From NCBI RefSeq assembly GCF_009928685.1, contig NZ_WWEO01000044.1, forward strand, positions 1 to 64,000: a DNA stretch of 64,000 bases, written 5' to 3'. The stretch is from Mucilaginibacter agri (GTDB taxonomy: Bacteria > Bacteroidota > Bacteroidia > Sphingobacteriales > Sphingobacteriaceae). The position numbers and the translations under genes are program-made. Position 1 is the first letter of the stretch, and every line of letters starts with the position of its first letter. The notes under the pieces are model-generated. The model was not told where the DNA came from and did no database searches. It saw only the letters and a program-made list of their open reading frames with translations. Positions 45,201 to 53,356 of the stretch are shown piece by piece.

Positions 45201-45539
45201 GACCAATTGAACGCCATAAATGCAAATGCCAAATATCCGATCCCGGTTACGGGTAGTGCAGCCTTTTACCCTACCTCATCAGCAGTGGAAGATGCTTCTT
45301 TCATCAGGATCAACAACATCACTTTAGGCTATACTTTCACCGGTAACTGGTTAAAGAAAATAAAGGTGAGCAAATTAAGGGTATACGCTACGGGCAATAA
45401 CCTTGCAGTAATTACCGGCTACTCTGGCTACGATCCGGATGTAAATACCCGTCGCGGCACACCGGTTACCCCTGGTGTTGATTACGCAGCTTACCCGCGC
45501 AGCCGCAGCTATTTGTTTGGTGTTAATCTTAGTCTATAA
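42297..45539 (+). CDS. SusC/RagA-family TonB-linked transporter (pectin PUL)
   Basis: A 1080-aa outer-membrane transporter with a signal peptide (ending ALAQ, residue 21), a carboxypeptidase-regulatory-like domain (about 24-95), a TonB-box-like LNEVVAVGFATVKRRDLTG and a plug with DNSPLYIIDGVQ and ASTAIYGARGANGVV. The barrel ends in GVNLSL. It should import galacturonan oligosaccharides, judging from the downstream enzymes. The SusD partner follows after 19 bp. Confidence 0.95.
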   Translation: MTKTLLQICFMLFLSVAALAQTRQITGQVSDKDTNDPIIGASVIIKGTSQGGQTDASGRFKLNIPATGNTLLIIRYLGYKNEEITVAANQASVNVKLSGNAQELNEVVAVGFATVKRRDLTGSVSSVTAKQLKDIPVASAGQALAGRLAGVQITQSEGSPDADIRIRVRGGGSITQDNSPLYIIDGVQVENGLNSISPQDIESIDVLKDAASTAIYGARGANGVVIVTTKGGREQRTTVNYNGYVGVSNLANELKVLTPYDFVVYQYERNRFSPSTDSTQFIKDYGRSFDSLSRYKNVPFVDWQKKALGQSALQQQHNVSITGGSKSTQFNLSFTNDQHEGTVLNSNYVRNLVNFRLDHTATEHFKFGFNARYSNQSVDGAGTSNAGSSSYNNLRNSVKYRPFSVPGVSDESIDPSYLDETNQAGNNLGVLNPIANANAQYRKNYQNVTDLNGYINYTFNKYFAFKSTLGVDFNNQEQNAFDDVITFNARINGNGQPIAGTTTINTNTLDWSNVLTFSNAANNSKHNFNAILGNEFYNLHTESLANQFKLFPIGIDAVSALNQFNLGTIVPTYPMQTYATSHLLSFFGRANYDYNKKYYASFTMRADGSSKFAPGRQWGYFPSGSLAWRVSDEEFLKDFKAISDIKLRLSYGTSGNNRIADYLYQPSFSANALYGLNESTTSIGFSPSYLFNPLLKWETTESKNLGLDFGILRNRIQISLDAYSNTTKNLLINVPVPTSSGYATQLQNVGKTQNKGIETQINATVIQSKSFSWTANFNIAYNSNKVLALAPGQTSYLQNSGWGVSGQPADFIVKVGSPVGSVYGYVSDGFYKTSDFDYNASTQTYTLKAGVTDPSKVIGTAQPGLVKYKDMNGDGVITEADKTILGTTNPQITGGLNQSFTYKHFDMSVFLNFQAKAKVLNANAIEFTNGYTSNTNLLAQEADRWKTIDANGNQIQKVSNGVVTGVAPDQLNAINANAKYPIPVTGSAAFYPTSSAVEDASFIRINNITLGYTFTGNWLKKIKVSKLRVYATGNNLAVITGYSGYDPDVNTRRGTPVTPGVDYAAYPRSRSYLFGVNLSL

Positions 45540-45558
45540 TATTTGATTCAGAAAGGTC

Positions 45559-47340
45559 ATGAAAAAATTTGTATATAATTTACCTGCGGCAGTACTAATG
45601 ATGTCGCTTACTATGCTCGCCTCATGCAAAAAGTATCTTGAGGAAACTCCCGTTGCAACATTATCAACAGCCACTGCATTTAGCAATGTTAACACAGCCA
45701 CGGCTGCCGTTTTAGGCGTGTATGCCAGATTAGCGGGCGACGCGGGTTATGGTATCCGCGTTAGTATGTACTACACCGTCGACGCTGACGATTTTGTTGG
45801 CCCACCGAACAACAGCGCTCCCGACAACGACCGCAGGGATATTGCCCGTTATGTAGCCACCCCAAACAATGCGCAGTTGGAAGCGCCATTTGAAAACCTT
45901 TACAATGGTATTGAGCGGGCAAACATCTGCATCAAATACATTCCGCAGATGGCTGCCTACACCAGTGGTAGCGCCTCTGATCAAACTGCTTTAAAAAGAT
46001 TATATGGCGAAGCCTTAACACTGCGCGCCCAATTCTATTTTGAATTGATCAGAAACTGGGGCGATGTACCAGCGCCATTTGTGCCATCAGCAGATCAAAC
46101 AGATTTAAAGCTGAAAAGAACAAACCGCGATGAGATCTACGATCATATTATTGCCGACCTTTTACAGGCAGAAAGCCTGGTGCCCTGGCGTACAGAAATC
46201 TCAGCCCGCGACGAACGCCTTACCAAAGGCGCGGTTAAGGGTCTCCGCGCACGTATTGCGCTTTATGCCGGCGGTTATTCATTAAGAAACACATCGAGCC
46301 AGGTTGAGCGCCGCAGCGATTACATGAAATTATACCAGATTTGCCGCGATGAATGTAACGACCTGATTGCACGCCGCGATCAGCATAACCTGAACAGCAA
46401 CTATCAAACCCTGTTTAAAAACTATGTAGACGCCCACACACTCGATCCTACTTACGAAATTATGTTCGAAGTAGCTATGGCAGGCGGCTCGGGTGTGGCC
46501 GATAGTAAATTAGGATATTATGATGGTCCGCGTAGCGTTAATGGCAGTACCAGCTATGGCAACTCGAGCTTAACAGCTACACCTACTTACTTCTATACTT
46601 TCGATCAAAATGATACCCGCCGCGATGTAACCATCTGTCCGTATTTTACCAATATCGACGGTACTAAAACATTGCAGAAACTGGTAGGCTTACCATTAGG
46701 TAAATTCAGAAGAGATTGGATTGCAAACCCAATTATCGCTCCTACATCTGCCGCTCAGTACTTTGGTATCAACTGGCCTATCCTGCGTTTTTCGGACATC
46801 TTATTAATGTTTGCAGAAACGGAGAACGAGATAAACGGTGGCGCTACCGCTGCGGCTGTAAGTGCGCTTAAAGAAGTGCGGACACGCGGTTTTGGTGGCA
46901 ACGCATCATTAATCGGCACCATACCGATGGATAAAGACGGTTTTTTTAATGCAATCAACAACGAAAGGTTATTTGAATTTGGTGGCGAAGGTATCCGCAA
47001 ATTTGACCTGATCCGCTGGAATATCTTTTTACCGACACTTACTACGACACGTAATAACATGACTTTGATGCTGAACAAAACAGCGCCTTTTGCCAACTTA
47101 CCGCAATCTATGTATTACCAAAACGCATCGCAAACTTTGGTTTATGGTAACTCGTTGTATACCCCAACCCCATCTGCAACGCCAACCGGTTATACCAAAG
47201 TGGCTTGGATAAGCTCGCTTACCGTGGCTTACATTACTAGTGATGCACAGGCTTATAAAGTTAACCACAGCGAATTATTACCAATACCACAACAGTCTAT
47301 CGATGCCAATCCAATGCTAACCCAGAACCCTGGATATTAA
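45559..47340 (+). CDS. SusD/RagB-family glycan-binding lipoprotein (pectin PUL)
   Basis: A 593-aa lipoprotein; the lipobox is LASC (C23). SusD features are the N-terminal YLEETPVATLS, an early helical block with ALTLRAQFYFELIRNWGDVP, the RFSDILLMFAETENE block and the C-terminal NPMLTQNPGY. It binds pectic oligosaccharides at the surface and closes the SusC channel. A hairpin follows it, which could lower expression of the enzyme genes relative to the transporter. Confidence 0.94.
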   Translation: MKKFVYNLPAAVLMMSLTMLASCKKYLEETPVATLSTATAFSNVNTATAAVLGVYARLAGDAGYGIRVSMYYTVDADDFVGPPNNSAPDNDRRDIARYVATPNNAQLEAPFENLYNGIERANICIKYIPQMAAYTSGSASDQTALKRLYGEALTLRAQFYFELIRNWGDVPAPFVPSADQTDLKLKRTNRDEIYDHIIADLLQAESLVPWRTEISARDERLTKGAVKGLRARIALYAGGYSLRNTSSQVERRSDYMKLYQICRDECNDLIARRDQHNLNSNYQTLFKNYVDAHTLDPTYEIMFEVAMAGGSGVADSKLGYYDGPRSVNGSTSYGNSSLTATPTYFYTFDQNDTRRDVTICPYFTNIDGTKTLQKLVGLPLGKFRRDWIANPIIAPTSAAQYFGINWPILRFSDILLMFAETENEINGGATAAAVSALKEVRTRGFGGNASLIGTIPMDKDGFFNAINNERLFEFGGEGIRKFDLIRWNIFLPTLTTTRNNMTLMLNKTAPFANLPQSMYYQNASQTLVYGNSLYTPTPSATPTGYTKVAWISSLTVAYITSDAQAYKVNHSELLPIPQQSIDANPMLTQNPGY

Positions 47341-47356
47341 TTTAACTTGATTTATC

Positions 47357-47383
47357 AGGCTGCCCTTAACCGGGCGGCCTTTT
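47357..47383 (+). terminator. Hairpin between susD and pectate lyase genes
   Basis: A 9-bp stem AGGCTGCCC/GGGCGGCCT (one G:U pair) with a 6-nt loop and TTT after it. The next gene starts 18 bp later without a clear promoter, so this is probably a partial terminator or mRNA-end stabiliser. Confidence 0.6.
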
Positions 47384-47401
47384 CGTATTTTTATTTAGCC
47401 T

Positions 47402-48733
47402 ATGAAACAAACCCCATTGATTTTATTATTGCTGCTGGCGATAAGCTCCGCTTTTGCGTCGACCGGTAACGATGTGCTCGCTTTTCCGGGCGCCGAGGGT
47501 TATGGTAAATTTACAACCGGCGGTCGCGGTGGAAAGGTTTACACTGTTACCAATTTAAACGACAGCGGCGAGGGCAGCCTGCGCGAAGCCATACAACAAA
47601 AAGGGGCACGGACAATTGTATTCGCGGTGTCGGGCACTATTGCGCTCGAATCAAAACTGACCATTAAAAACAACGATGTTACCATTGCCGGGCAAACCGC
47701 CCCGGGCGATGGCATCTGTCTGAAAAATTACACCACCACCATTGATGCCGACAACGTGATTGTGCGCTACATGCGTTTCCGAATGGGCGATGAGCACAAG
47801 TATGAAGACGACTCTTTCAACGGTCGCGGGCATAAGAACATCATCATCGATCATTGCTCTATGAGCTGGTCTATTGACGAAACCGCTTCATTTTATTACA
47901 ATAAAAACTTTACCATGCAGTGGTGCATTATTGCCGAAAGCCTGGAGCACTCCTTCCATTCCAAAGGTCCACACGGTTACGGCGGCATCTGGGGCGGCGA
48001 AGGCGCTACGTTTCATCATAACCTGCTTGCCAGCCACACCAGTCGCAACCCACGTTTCAGTGGCTCGAGCACGGTGCCCAACCCGCCCGACGAATATGTT
48101 GATTTTGTAAACAACGTAATTTTCAATTGGGGTGGCAACAGCACCTACGGCGGCGAAAAGGGCAAATACAACATGGTGAACAATTACTACAAGGCAGGTC
48201 CGGCTAGTATCAAAACCAATAGCCGAATTTTAAATCCCTGGGCACCATTCGGGCAGTATTATTTAAAGGGCAATGTGCTTGCAGGTGATAAAAGTATCTC
48301 TGCTAATAATTGGCTTGGGGTGCAAGGACAGAAGGACGAAAACCCTAACCTCGGCAAAATTGACACCCCTTTAAAAACAATGCCGATAAAAACACAAACC
48401 GCCGACGAAGCCTATCAACTGGTTTTGGAAAAGGTGGGATGTAACATTCACCGTGATGCGGTGGATATACGCACGCTAAAAGATGTAGCTACCGGCACCG
48501 CAACAGAAGGCAACGAGCACAACGGCATTATCGATTCGCAAAAAGATGTTGGCGGCTGGCCCGAATTAAAATCGCTTCCCTCCCCTGTTGATACCGACCG
48601 TGATGGTATACCCGATGATTGGGAAAAACAACACGGCCTTAACCCGAATGATGGCACAGACGGCGCTACGGTAAAATTAGACAAGCAGTACACCAACCTC
48701 GAAGTTTACTTAAACAGTTTAATAAAAGAATAA
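47402..48733 (+). CDS. Pectate lyase (PL1 family)
   Basis: A 443-aa secreted beta-helix enzyme with a signal peptide (1-19, ending AFAS). Features are FPGAEGYGKFTTGGRGGKVY at the start of the fold, LREAIQQ, TIAGQTAPGDGI, the calcium-site-like DHCSMSWSIDE and the catalytic-arginine region RNPRFSG. It cleaves de-esterified polygalacturonan by beta-elimination. The C-terminal end has a DTDRDGIPDDWE calcium-type motif usually found at the end of Bacteroidota PL1 proteins. It is the first enzyme gene of the run. Confidence 0.93.
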   Translation: MKQTPLILLLLLAISSAFASTGNDVLAFPGAEGYGKFTTGGRGGKVYTVTNLNDSGEGSLREAIQQKGARTIVFAVSGTIALESKLTIKNNDVTIAGQTAPGDGICLKNYTTTIDADNVIVRYMRFRMGDEHKYEDDSFNGRGHKNIIIDHCSMSWSIDETASFYYNKNFTMQWCIIAESLEHSFHSKGPHGYGGIWGGEGATFHHNLLASHTSRNPRFSGSSTVPNPPDEYVDFVNNVIFNWGGNSTYGGEKGKYNMVNNYYKAGPASIKTNSRILNPWAPFGQYYLKGNVLAGDKSISANNWLGVQGQKDENPNLGKIDTPLKTMPIKTQTADEAYQLVLEKVGCNIHRDAVDIRTLKDVATGTATEGNEHNGIIDSQKDVGGWPELKSLPSPVDTDRDGIPDDWEKQHGLNPNDGTDGATVKLDKQYTNLEVYLNSLIKE

Positions 48734-48737
48734 GCAA

Positions 48738-49511
48738 ATGAATACCTCCAGGTTTAAAGTTTACGGCATTTGTATCGTATTGGCTGGCTTCCTGTTCGCC
48801 GCATTTACGCTGCAGCCAAGGCATGTTACCTTTTATATGATCGGCGACTCGACCATGTCTATAAAAGAGAAACGCGCTTATCCGGAAACAGGCTGGGGCA
48901 TGCCATTCGCTAACTTCTTCGATTCGACTGTTACCATTGATAACCGCGCAAAAAATGGCCGGAGCACCAAGACTTTCGTTTCGGAAGGTTTATGGCAGCC
49001 GGTTGCTGATAATATTAAAGAAGGCGATTATCTGTTTATCCAATTCGGGCATAATGATGAAGTAAAAACCAAAGCCAGTTATACCCCCGAAGACGATTTT
49101 AAGAAATATCTGGTACAGTTTGTTACGCTTGCCCGCAGCAAAAAGGCAATTCCGATACTGATTACGCCCGTGGCGCGCAGAAAGTTTGATGAAAACGGCA
49201 AGGTGGTACCCATGCATCCTGTTTATACCCCGCTGGTAAAACAAGTGGCGCGGGAAAATAATGTATTGATGATAGATCTTGATCAAAAAAGCCAGGACTT
49301 GTTGCAGGAGTTAGGGCCGGATAGATCCCAGCTTTTATATAACTATTTGGTTCCCGGCGAGCATCCTAACTATCCTGAGGGTAAGCAAGACAATACCCAT
49401 TTCAGCGAACTCGGCGCACGCCGAATAGCAGAGTTGGTATTGGCAGACGTACGAACACTGTTACCAGATCTGGCAGAACATATCGTAAAACCCAAATCTG
49501 CTGCTAAATGA
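48738..49511 (+). CDS. CE12 rhamnogalacturonan/pectin acetylesterase
   Basis: A 257-aa SGNH hydrolase with an N-terminal membrane or signal segment (about 8-25). Block I is MIGDSTMS with nucleophile S38, block III is FGHNDE and block V is DNTHFSELG with the catalytic Asp and His. CE12 enzymes remove acetyl groups from pectin backbones so that lyases and hydrolases can act. It begins 4 bp after the lyase stop and overlaps the next start by 4 bp. Confidence 0.9.
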   Translation: MNTSRFKVYGICIVLAGFLFAAFTLQPRHVTFYMIGDSTMSIKEKRAYPETGWGMPFANFFDSTVTIDNRAKNGRSTKTFVSEGLWQPVADNIKEGDYLFIQFGHNDEVKTKASYTPEDDFKKYLVQFVTLARSKKAIPILITPVARRKFDENGKVVPMHPVYTPLVKQVARENNVLMIDLDQKSQDLLQELGPDRSQLLYNYLVPGEHPNYPEGKQDNTHFSELGARRIAELVLADVRTLLPDLAEHIVKPKSAAK

Positions 49512-50473
49512 GGCATCTGATATTAATTCTAACAGGATTGCTGTTAGTTTTAAGTGGCTACAGTCAGCAAAGGAAACTCGTTGTTGCTGCTGACGGAAGC
49601 GGCGATTATAAAACCGTGCAGCAGGCTATAAATGCGGTGCCCGACAGCAGCCAACAGCTAACTGTTATTTACATTAAAAAGGGCGTATATAAAGAGAAGG
49701 TAATTCTTCCGGCCACAAAACTCAATGTGAAGATGATCGGCCAAGATAAAAACGCCACCATTCTTACCTACGATGATTATCACGCCCGAAAAGACAGCAC
49801 AGGTAAAGAAATTGGCACAAGTGGTTCAGCAAGCGTTTACATTTATGGGGCGGGCTTTAGTGCCGAGAATTTAACCATTCAAAATACTGCCGGGATAGAT
49901 GCAGGGCAGGCTGTTGCTCTTTGGGTTGCGGGCGACAAAGCGGTGTTCAAAAACTGCTGTTTCCTGGGCTTTCAGGATACATTATACACTTTCGGTCCCG
50001 GTAGCAGGCAGGTTTATATTGGCTGTTACATAGAGGGCACGGTCGATTTTATATTTGGCGCCGCTACGGCCTGGTTTCAAGACTGTGATATTTTCTGCAA
50101 AAAGAAAGGCTATGTTACGGCAGCTTCTACGCCGGATAGTGTAAAGTATGGATATGTGTTTAAAAATTGCCGCATCGCTGGCAATGCACCAGATCAAAGC
50201 TTTTACCTCGGGCGGCCATGGCGGCCGTTCGCTAAAGTGGCTTATATTAACTGCGAACTGGGGCGGCAAATAATTGCCACAGGCTGGGATCACTGGGGTA
50301 AAGAAAGCAATAAAACAACGGCTTATTATGCCGAGTATAAAAATACCGGTCCCGGTTTCAAACCGGCTGAACGGGTAACATGGTCGCATCAATTAACGGA
50401 TCAGGAAGCAGCGGAATACACCATAATCAAGGTATTGAATGGTTGGAACCCCGACTTAACTTATAAAAAATGA
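49508..50473 (+). CDS. CE8 pectin methylesterase (first copy)
   Basis: A 321-aa secreted beta-helix enzyme, signal peptide ending GYSQ (about residue 20). CE8 motifs: ADGSGDYKTVQQAI at the start, GQAVAL, FQDTLYTF with the acid/base Asp, VDFIFGA with the nucleophile Asp and LGRPWRPFA with the substrate Arg. It removes methyl esters from homogalacturonan in the periplasm or at the surface. Both ends overlap the neighbouring genes by 4 bp. Confidence 0.95.
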   Translation: MRHLILILTGLLLVLSGYSQQRKLVVAADGSGDYKTVQQAINAVPDSSQQLTVIYIKKGVYKEKVILPATKLNVKMIGQDKNATILTYDDYHARKDSTGKEIGTSGSASVYIYGAGFSAENLTIQNTAGIDAGQAVALWVAGDKAVFKNCCFLGFQDTLYTFGPGSRQVYIGCYIEGTVDFIFGAATAWFQDCDIFCKKKGYVTAASTPDSVKYGYVFKNCRIAGNAPDQSFYLGRPWRPFAKVAYINCELGRQIIATGWDHWGKESNKTTAYYAEYKNTGPGFKPAERVTWSHQLTDQEAAEYTIIKVLNGWNPDLTYKK

Positions 50474-51486
50474 AGAAACAATTACAGCTTCTGTTTCTAT
50501 TTTGTAGCTTAATTTCCCTTCAGCTCAAAGCGCAAAATAAAGTCACCTACCCTACCGAACTTACCGTGGCGCAAGATGGTAGCGGCAACTATCAAACTAT
50601 CCAGGAAGCCGTTAATTCAGTTCGCGATCTTTCGCAGAAACAGGTAGTAATCCATATCAGAAAAGGCACTTATCACGAAAAACTGGTAATTCCATCGTGG
50701 AAAACCAGGATTTCGCTTGTTGGTGAAGATGCCCAAAATACCATTATCGCCAATGCTGATTTTAGTGGTAAGCTTTACCCGGGTGTCAAAGACGCCTTCG
50801 GGAAAGATAAATTCAGCACTTATACATCCTATACGGTTTTGGTGCAGGGGAATGATTTTACGGCAGAAAATCTGACCATTCAGAATACATCTGGCCGGGT
50901 TGGTCAGGCCGTGGCTTTACATATAGAGGGCGATCGCTGCATCATTAAAAACTGCCGTTTGTTAGGCAACCAGGATACACTTTATGCAGCTACAGAACGC
51001 AGCAGACAGTTTTACCAGGGCTGCTATATTGAGGGAACAACCGATTTTATTTTTGGCGAAGCCACAGCTGTTTTTGATAAATGCATAGTTAAAAGCCTCA
51101 GCAACTCGTACGTTTCGGCAGCAGCAACTTCGCCGCGGCAATTGTTTGGCTTTGTATTTTTGCGTTGTAAGTTCATTGCCGATACCTCCGCCAAACGGGT
51201 TTACCTCGGCCGCCCCTGGCGCCCTTATGCCAAAACCGTTGTGATCCACTGCGAACTGGGCAACCATATACTGGCTGCAGGTTGGGACCCGTGGAAAGGC
51301 GACAGCATGTTCCCTGATAAAGAGCTTACTACCTACTACGCCGAATACGGTAACACCGGTGCCGGTGCCAATACAACCGGCCGGGTGGCATGGGCGAAAC
51401 AATTATCATCTAAAGAAGCAAAAGGCTATACGATCAACAACATATTAGCAGGTGCCGACAATTGGAACCCTGCTGATAAGCCATAA
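50470..51486 (+). CDS. CE8 pectin methylesterase (second copy)
   Basis: A 338-aa secreted enzyme homologous to the preceding gene, with the same CE8 motifs (QDGSGNYQTIQEAV, NQDTLYAA, TDFIFGEA, LGRPWRPYA) and signal peptide (ending KAQ, about 23). Sequence outside the motifs differs clearly, so it is an old duplication or separate gain rather than a recent copy. The two may prefer different methylation patterns. It ends the tight gene run; a LacI operator follows. Confidence 0.95.
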   Translation: MKKQLQLLFLFCSLISLQLKAQNKVTYPTELTVAQDGSGNYQTIQEAVNSVRDLSQKQVVIHIRKGTYHEKLVIPSWKTRISLVGEDAQNTIIANADFSGKLYPGVKDAFGKDKFSTYTSYTVLVQGNDFTAENLTIQNTSGRVGQAVALHIEGDRCIIKNCRLLGNQDTLYAATERSRQFYQGCYIEGTTDFIFGEATAVFDKCIVKSLSNSYVSAAATSPRQLFGFVFLRCKFIADTSAKRVYLGRPWRPYAKTVVIHCELGNHILAAGWDPWKGDSMFPDKELTTYYAEYGNTGAGANTTGRVAWAKQLSSKEAKGYTINNILAGADNWNPADKP

Positions 51487-51512
51487 TTTTTGAGCCTAAA
51501 TGAAGAAAAATT

Positions 51513-51540
51513 GTGCAAACGTTTCCGGGAACGATTGCAT
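51513..51540 (+). promoter_or_regulatory. LacI operator 2
   Basis: GTGCAAACGTTTCCGG followed by GAACGATTGCAT, matching operator 1 except for two positions in the left arm. It lies 119 bp before the GH28 start and implies a second LacI-controlled promoter inside the pectin locus. Confidence 0.75.
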
Positions 51541-51658
51541 AAATAATTATCTCCAATTAATATTTTAACCGTAAAAAACTATTTAGAATTGTTTGAATAA
51601 TGCGCTTTACCGAAGCGTAAACCAATTAACAAACCAAATTATCCGAAGAATAATTTTT

Positions 51659-53353
51659 ATGAGGATACTTAATAAAAGAGCTTCCATTTTGGTGGTTTGC
51701 AATATGCTGTTTGCAGGCGCATTCGCTCAACCAAAACACACACCAAACAATCCAGCCGCCAAGGCTTTTGCGGGCAAAATTATGCCGCAGGTTAAGCAGG
51801 TAGCCTTTAAAAGGGATACGTTTAACATTGCACATTTCGGGGCAAAAGGTAATGGCCAGGCATTAAATACCGTGAGCATTAACAACGCTATAACCGCTTG
51901 TAATAAAAATGGCGGTGGCGTGGTAACTATACCCACCGGCATATGGCTTACAGGTCCGGTTGTACTCAAAAGCAATGTTAATCTCCATATCAACAGGGAT
52001 GCCGTGTTACTTTTCACCAAAGATTTTGACCAGTACCCCTTGGTAGAAGGCAATTGGGAAGGCTTACCATCGGCCCGTAACCAATCACCCATATCGGGTA
52101 AAAACCTGGAGAATATTGCCATAACCGGTTCTGGTATTGTTGACGGCAACGGTGATGCCTGGCGAATGGTGAAGAAAGATAAGCTGACAGAATCGCAATG
52201 GAAAAACCTGATTGCATCAGGGGGATTGTTAAGCGAAGACAAAAAAACCTGGTACCCTTCTGAAAAAACGTTAAAGGGCTCACAAACCAAACAACCCGGC
52301 GTACTTTTAAATGGCAAAACGGTTAAGGATTACGAAGACATTAAAGACTTTTTACGCCCCAACATGGTGGCGCTGACCAGCTGCAAAAAAGTTTTATTGG
52401 AGGGCGTTACCTTCCAAAATTCTCCCGCCTGGAACCTGCATCCCCTCCTTTGCGAAGATGTAACCGTGCGCAATGTGCAGGTAAAGAACCCTTGGTACGC
52501 GCAAAACGGTGATGGTATTGACCTCGAATCGTGCAAGAATGCCTTAATTGAAAACAGCACTTTTGATGTGGGCGACGACGGTATCTGCATCAAATCGGGC
52601 CGCGATGAAGAAGGGCGAAAACGTGGCGTGCCGACCGAAAATGTCATCATTCGTAATTGTATTGTTTATCATGCCCACGGCGGTTTTGTTATCGGCAGCG
52701 AAATGTCGGGCGGTGTAAAAAACATGTTTGTATCTAACTGTACGTTCGTAGGCACAGATATTGGCCTCCGTTTTAAAACAACCCGCGGTCGCGGTGGCGT
52801 GGTAGAAAAAATCTACATAGCCAATATCAACATGAAAGATATTGTCGGCGAAGCCCTGCTTTTCGATATGTACTATGAGGCTAAAGACCCCGTGCCTCTT
52901 GCTGGTGAAAAACGCGAAGCACCCAAAGCCGAAATATTCCCGGTAACTGCTGGTACGCCGGTATTTAAAGATTTTCATATCAGTAATGTTATTTGTACCG
53001 GTGCTGCCAAAGCCATCTTTGTGCGTGGATTACCCGAAATGAATATCTCAGATATCTATCTCGATAACATGGTGATCAAAGCAAACAAAGGGATGGAATG
53101 TACGGAGGCTATTGGTGTGCATCTAAATAACGTGCAACTGATAACCAATAACACCAGCCCTGTAATCAGCATTAACAATAGCAGCGCCATCACTTTCGAT
53201 GGCTTAAAATACCCGGACGGAATCGATCTGTTGTTTTCAATCAACGGCGATAAAACAAAGAATATCAGGGTAAATAACACATCTCTTACATCAGCCAAAA
53301 ACAAAGCTGAATTTGCAAATGGTGCTTCGGAGCAATCACTAACTATTAACTAA
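51659..53353 (+). CDS. GH28 polygalacturonase-family enzyme
   Basis: About 564 aa from the ATG at 51659, which opens a signal peptide (MRILNKRASILVV, cleaved after AFAQ); an earlier in-frame ATG at 51593 adds 22 residues without one. Beta-helix GH28 motifs: GDGIDLESC, then DVGDDGICIKSG with the catalytic Asp pair, HGGFVIGSEMSGG with the catalytic His, and RFKTTRGRGG. The family hydrolyses polygalacturonan or xylogalacturonan chain ends. LacI operator 2 precedes it. Confidence 0.93.
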   Translation: MRILNKRASILVVCNMLFAGAFAQPKHTPNNPAAKAFAGKIMPQVKQVAFKRDTFNIAHFGAKGNGQALNTVSINNAITACNKNGGGVVTIPTGIWLTGPVVLKSNVNLHINRDAVLLFTKDFDQYPLVEGNWEGLPSARNQSPISGKNLENIAITGSGIVDGNGDAWRMVKKDKLTESQWKNLIASGGLLSEDKKTWYPSEKTLKGSQTKQPGVLLNGKTVKDYEDIKDFLRPNMVALTSCKKVLLEGVTFQNSPAWNLHPLLCEDVTVRNVQVKNPWYAQNGDGIDLESCKNALIENSTFDVGDDGICIKSGRDEEGRKRGVPTENVIIRNCIVYHAHGGFVIGSEMSGGVKNMFVSNCTFVGTDIGLRFKTTRGRGGVVEKIYIANINMKDIVGEALLFDMYYEAKDPVPLAGEKREAPKAEIFPVTAGTPVFKDFHISNVICTGAAKAIFVRGLPEMNISDIYLDNMVIKANKGMECTEAIGVHLNNVQLITNNTSPVISINNSSAITFDGLKYPDGIDLLFSINGDKTKNIRVNNTSLTSAKNKAEFANGASEQSLTIN

Positions 53354-53356
53354 GCT

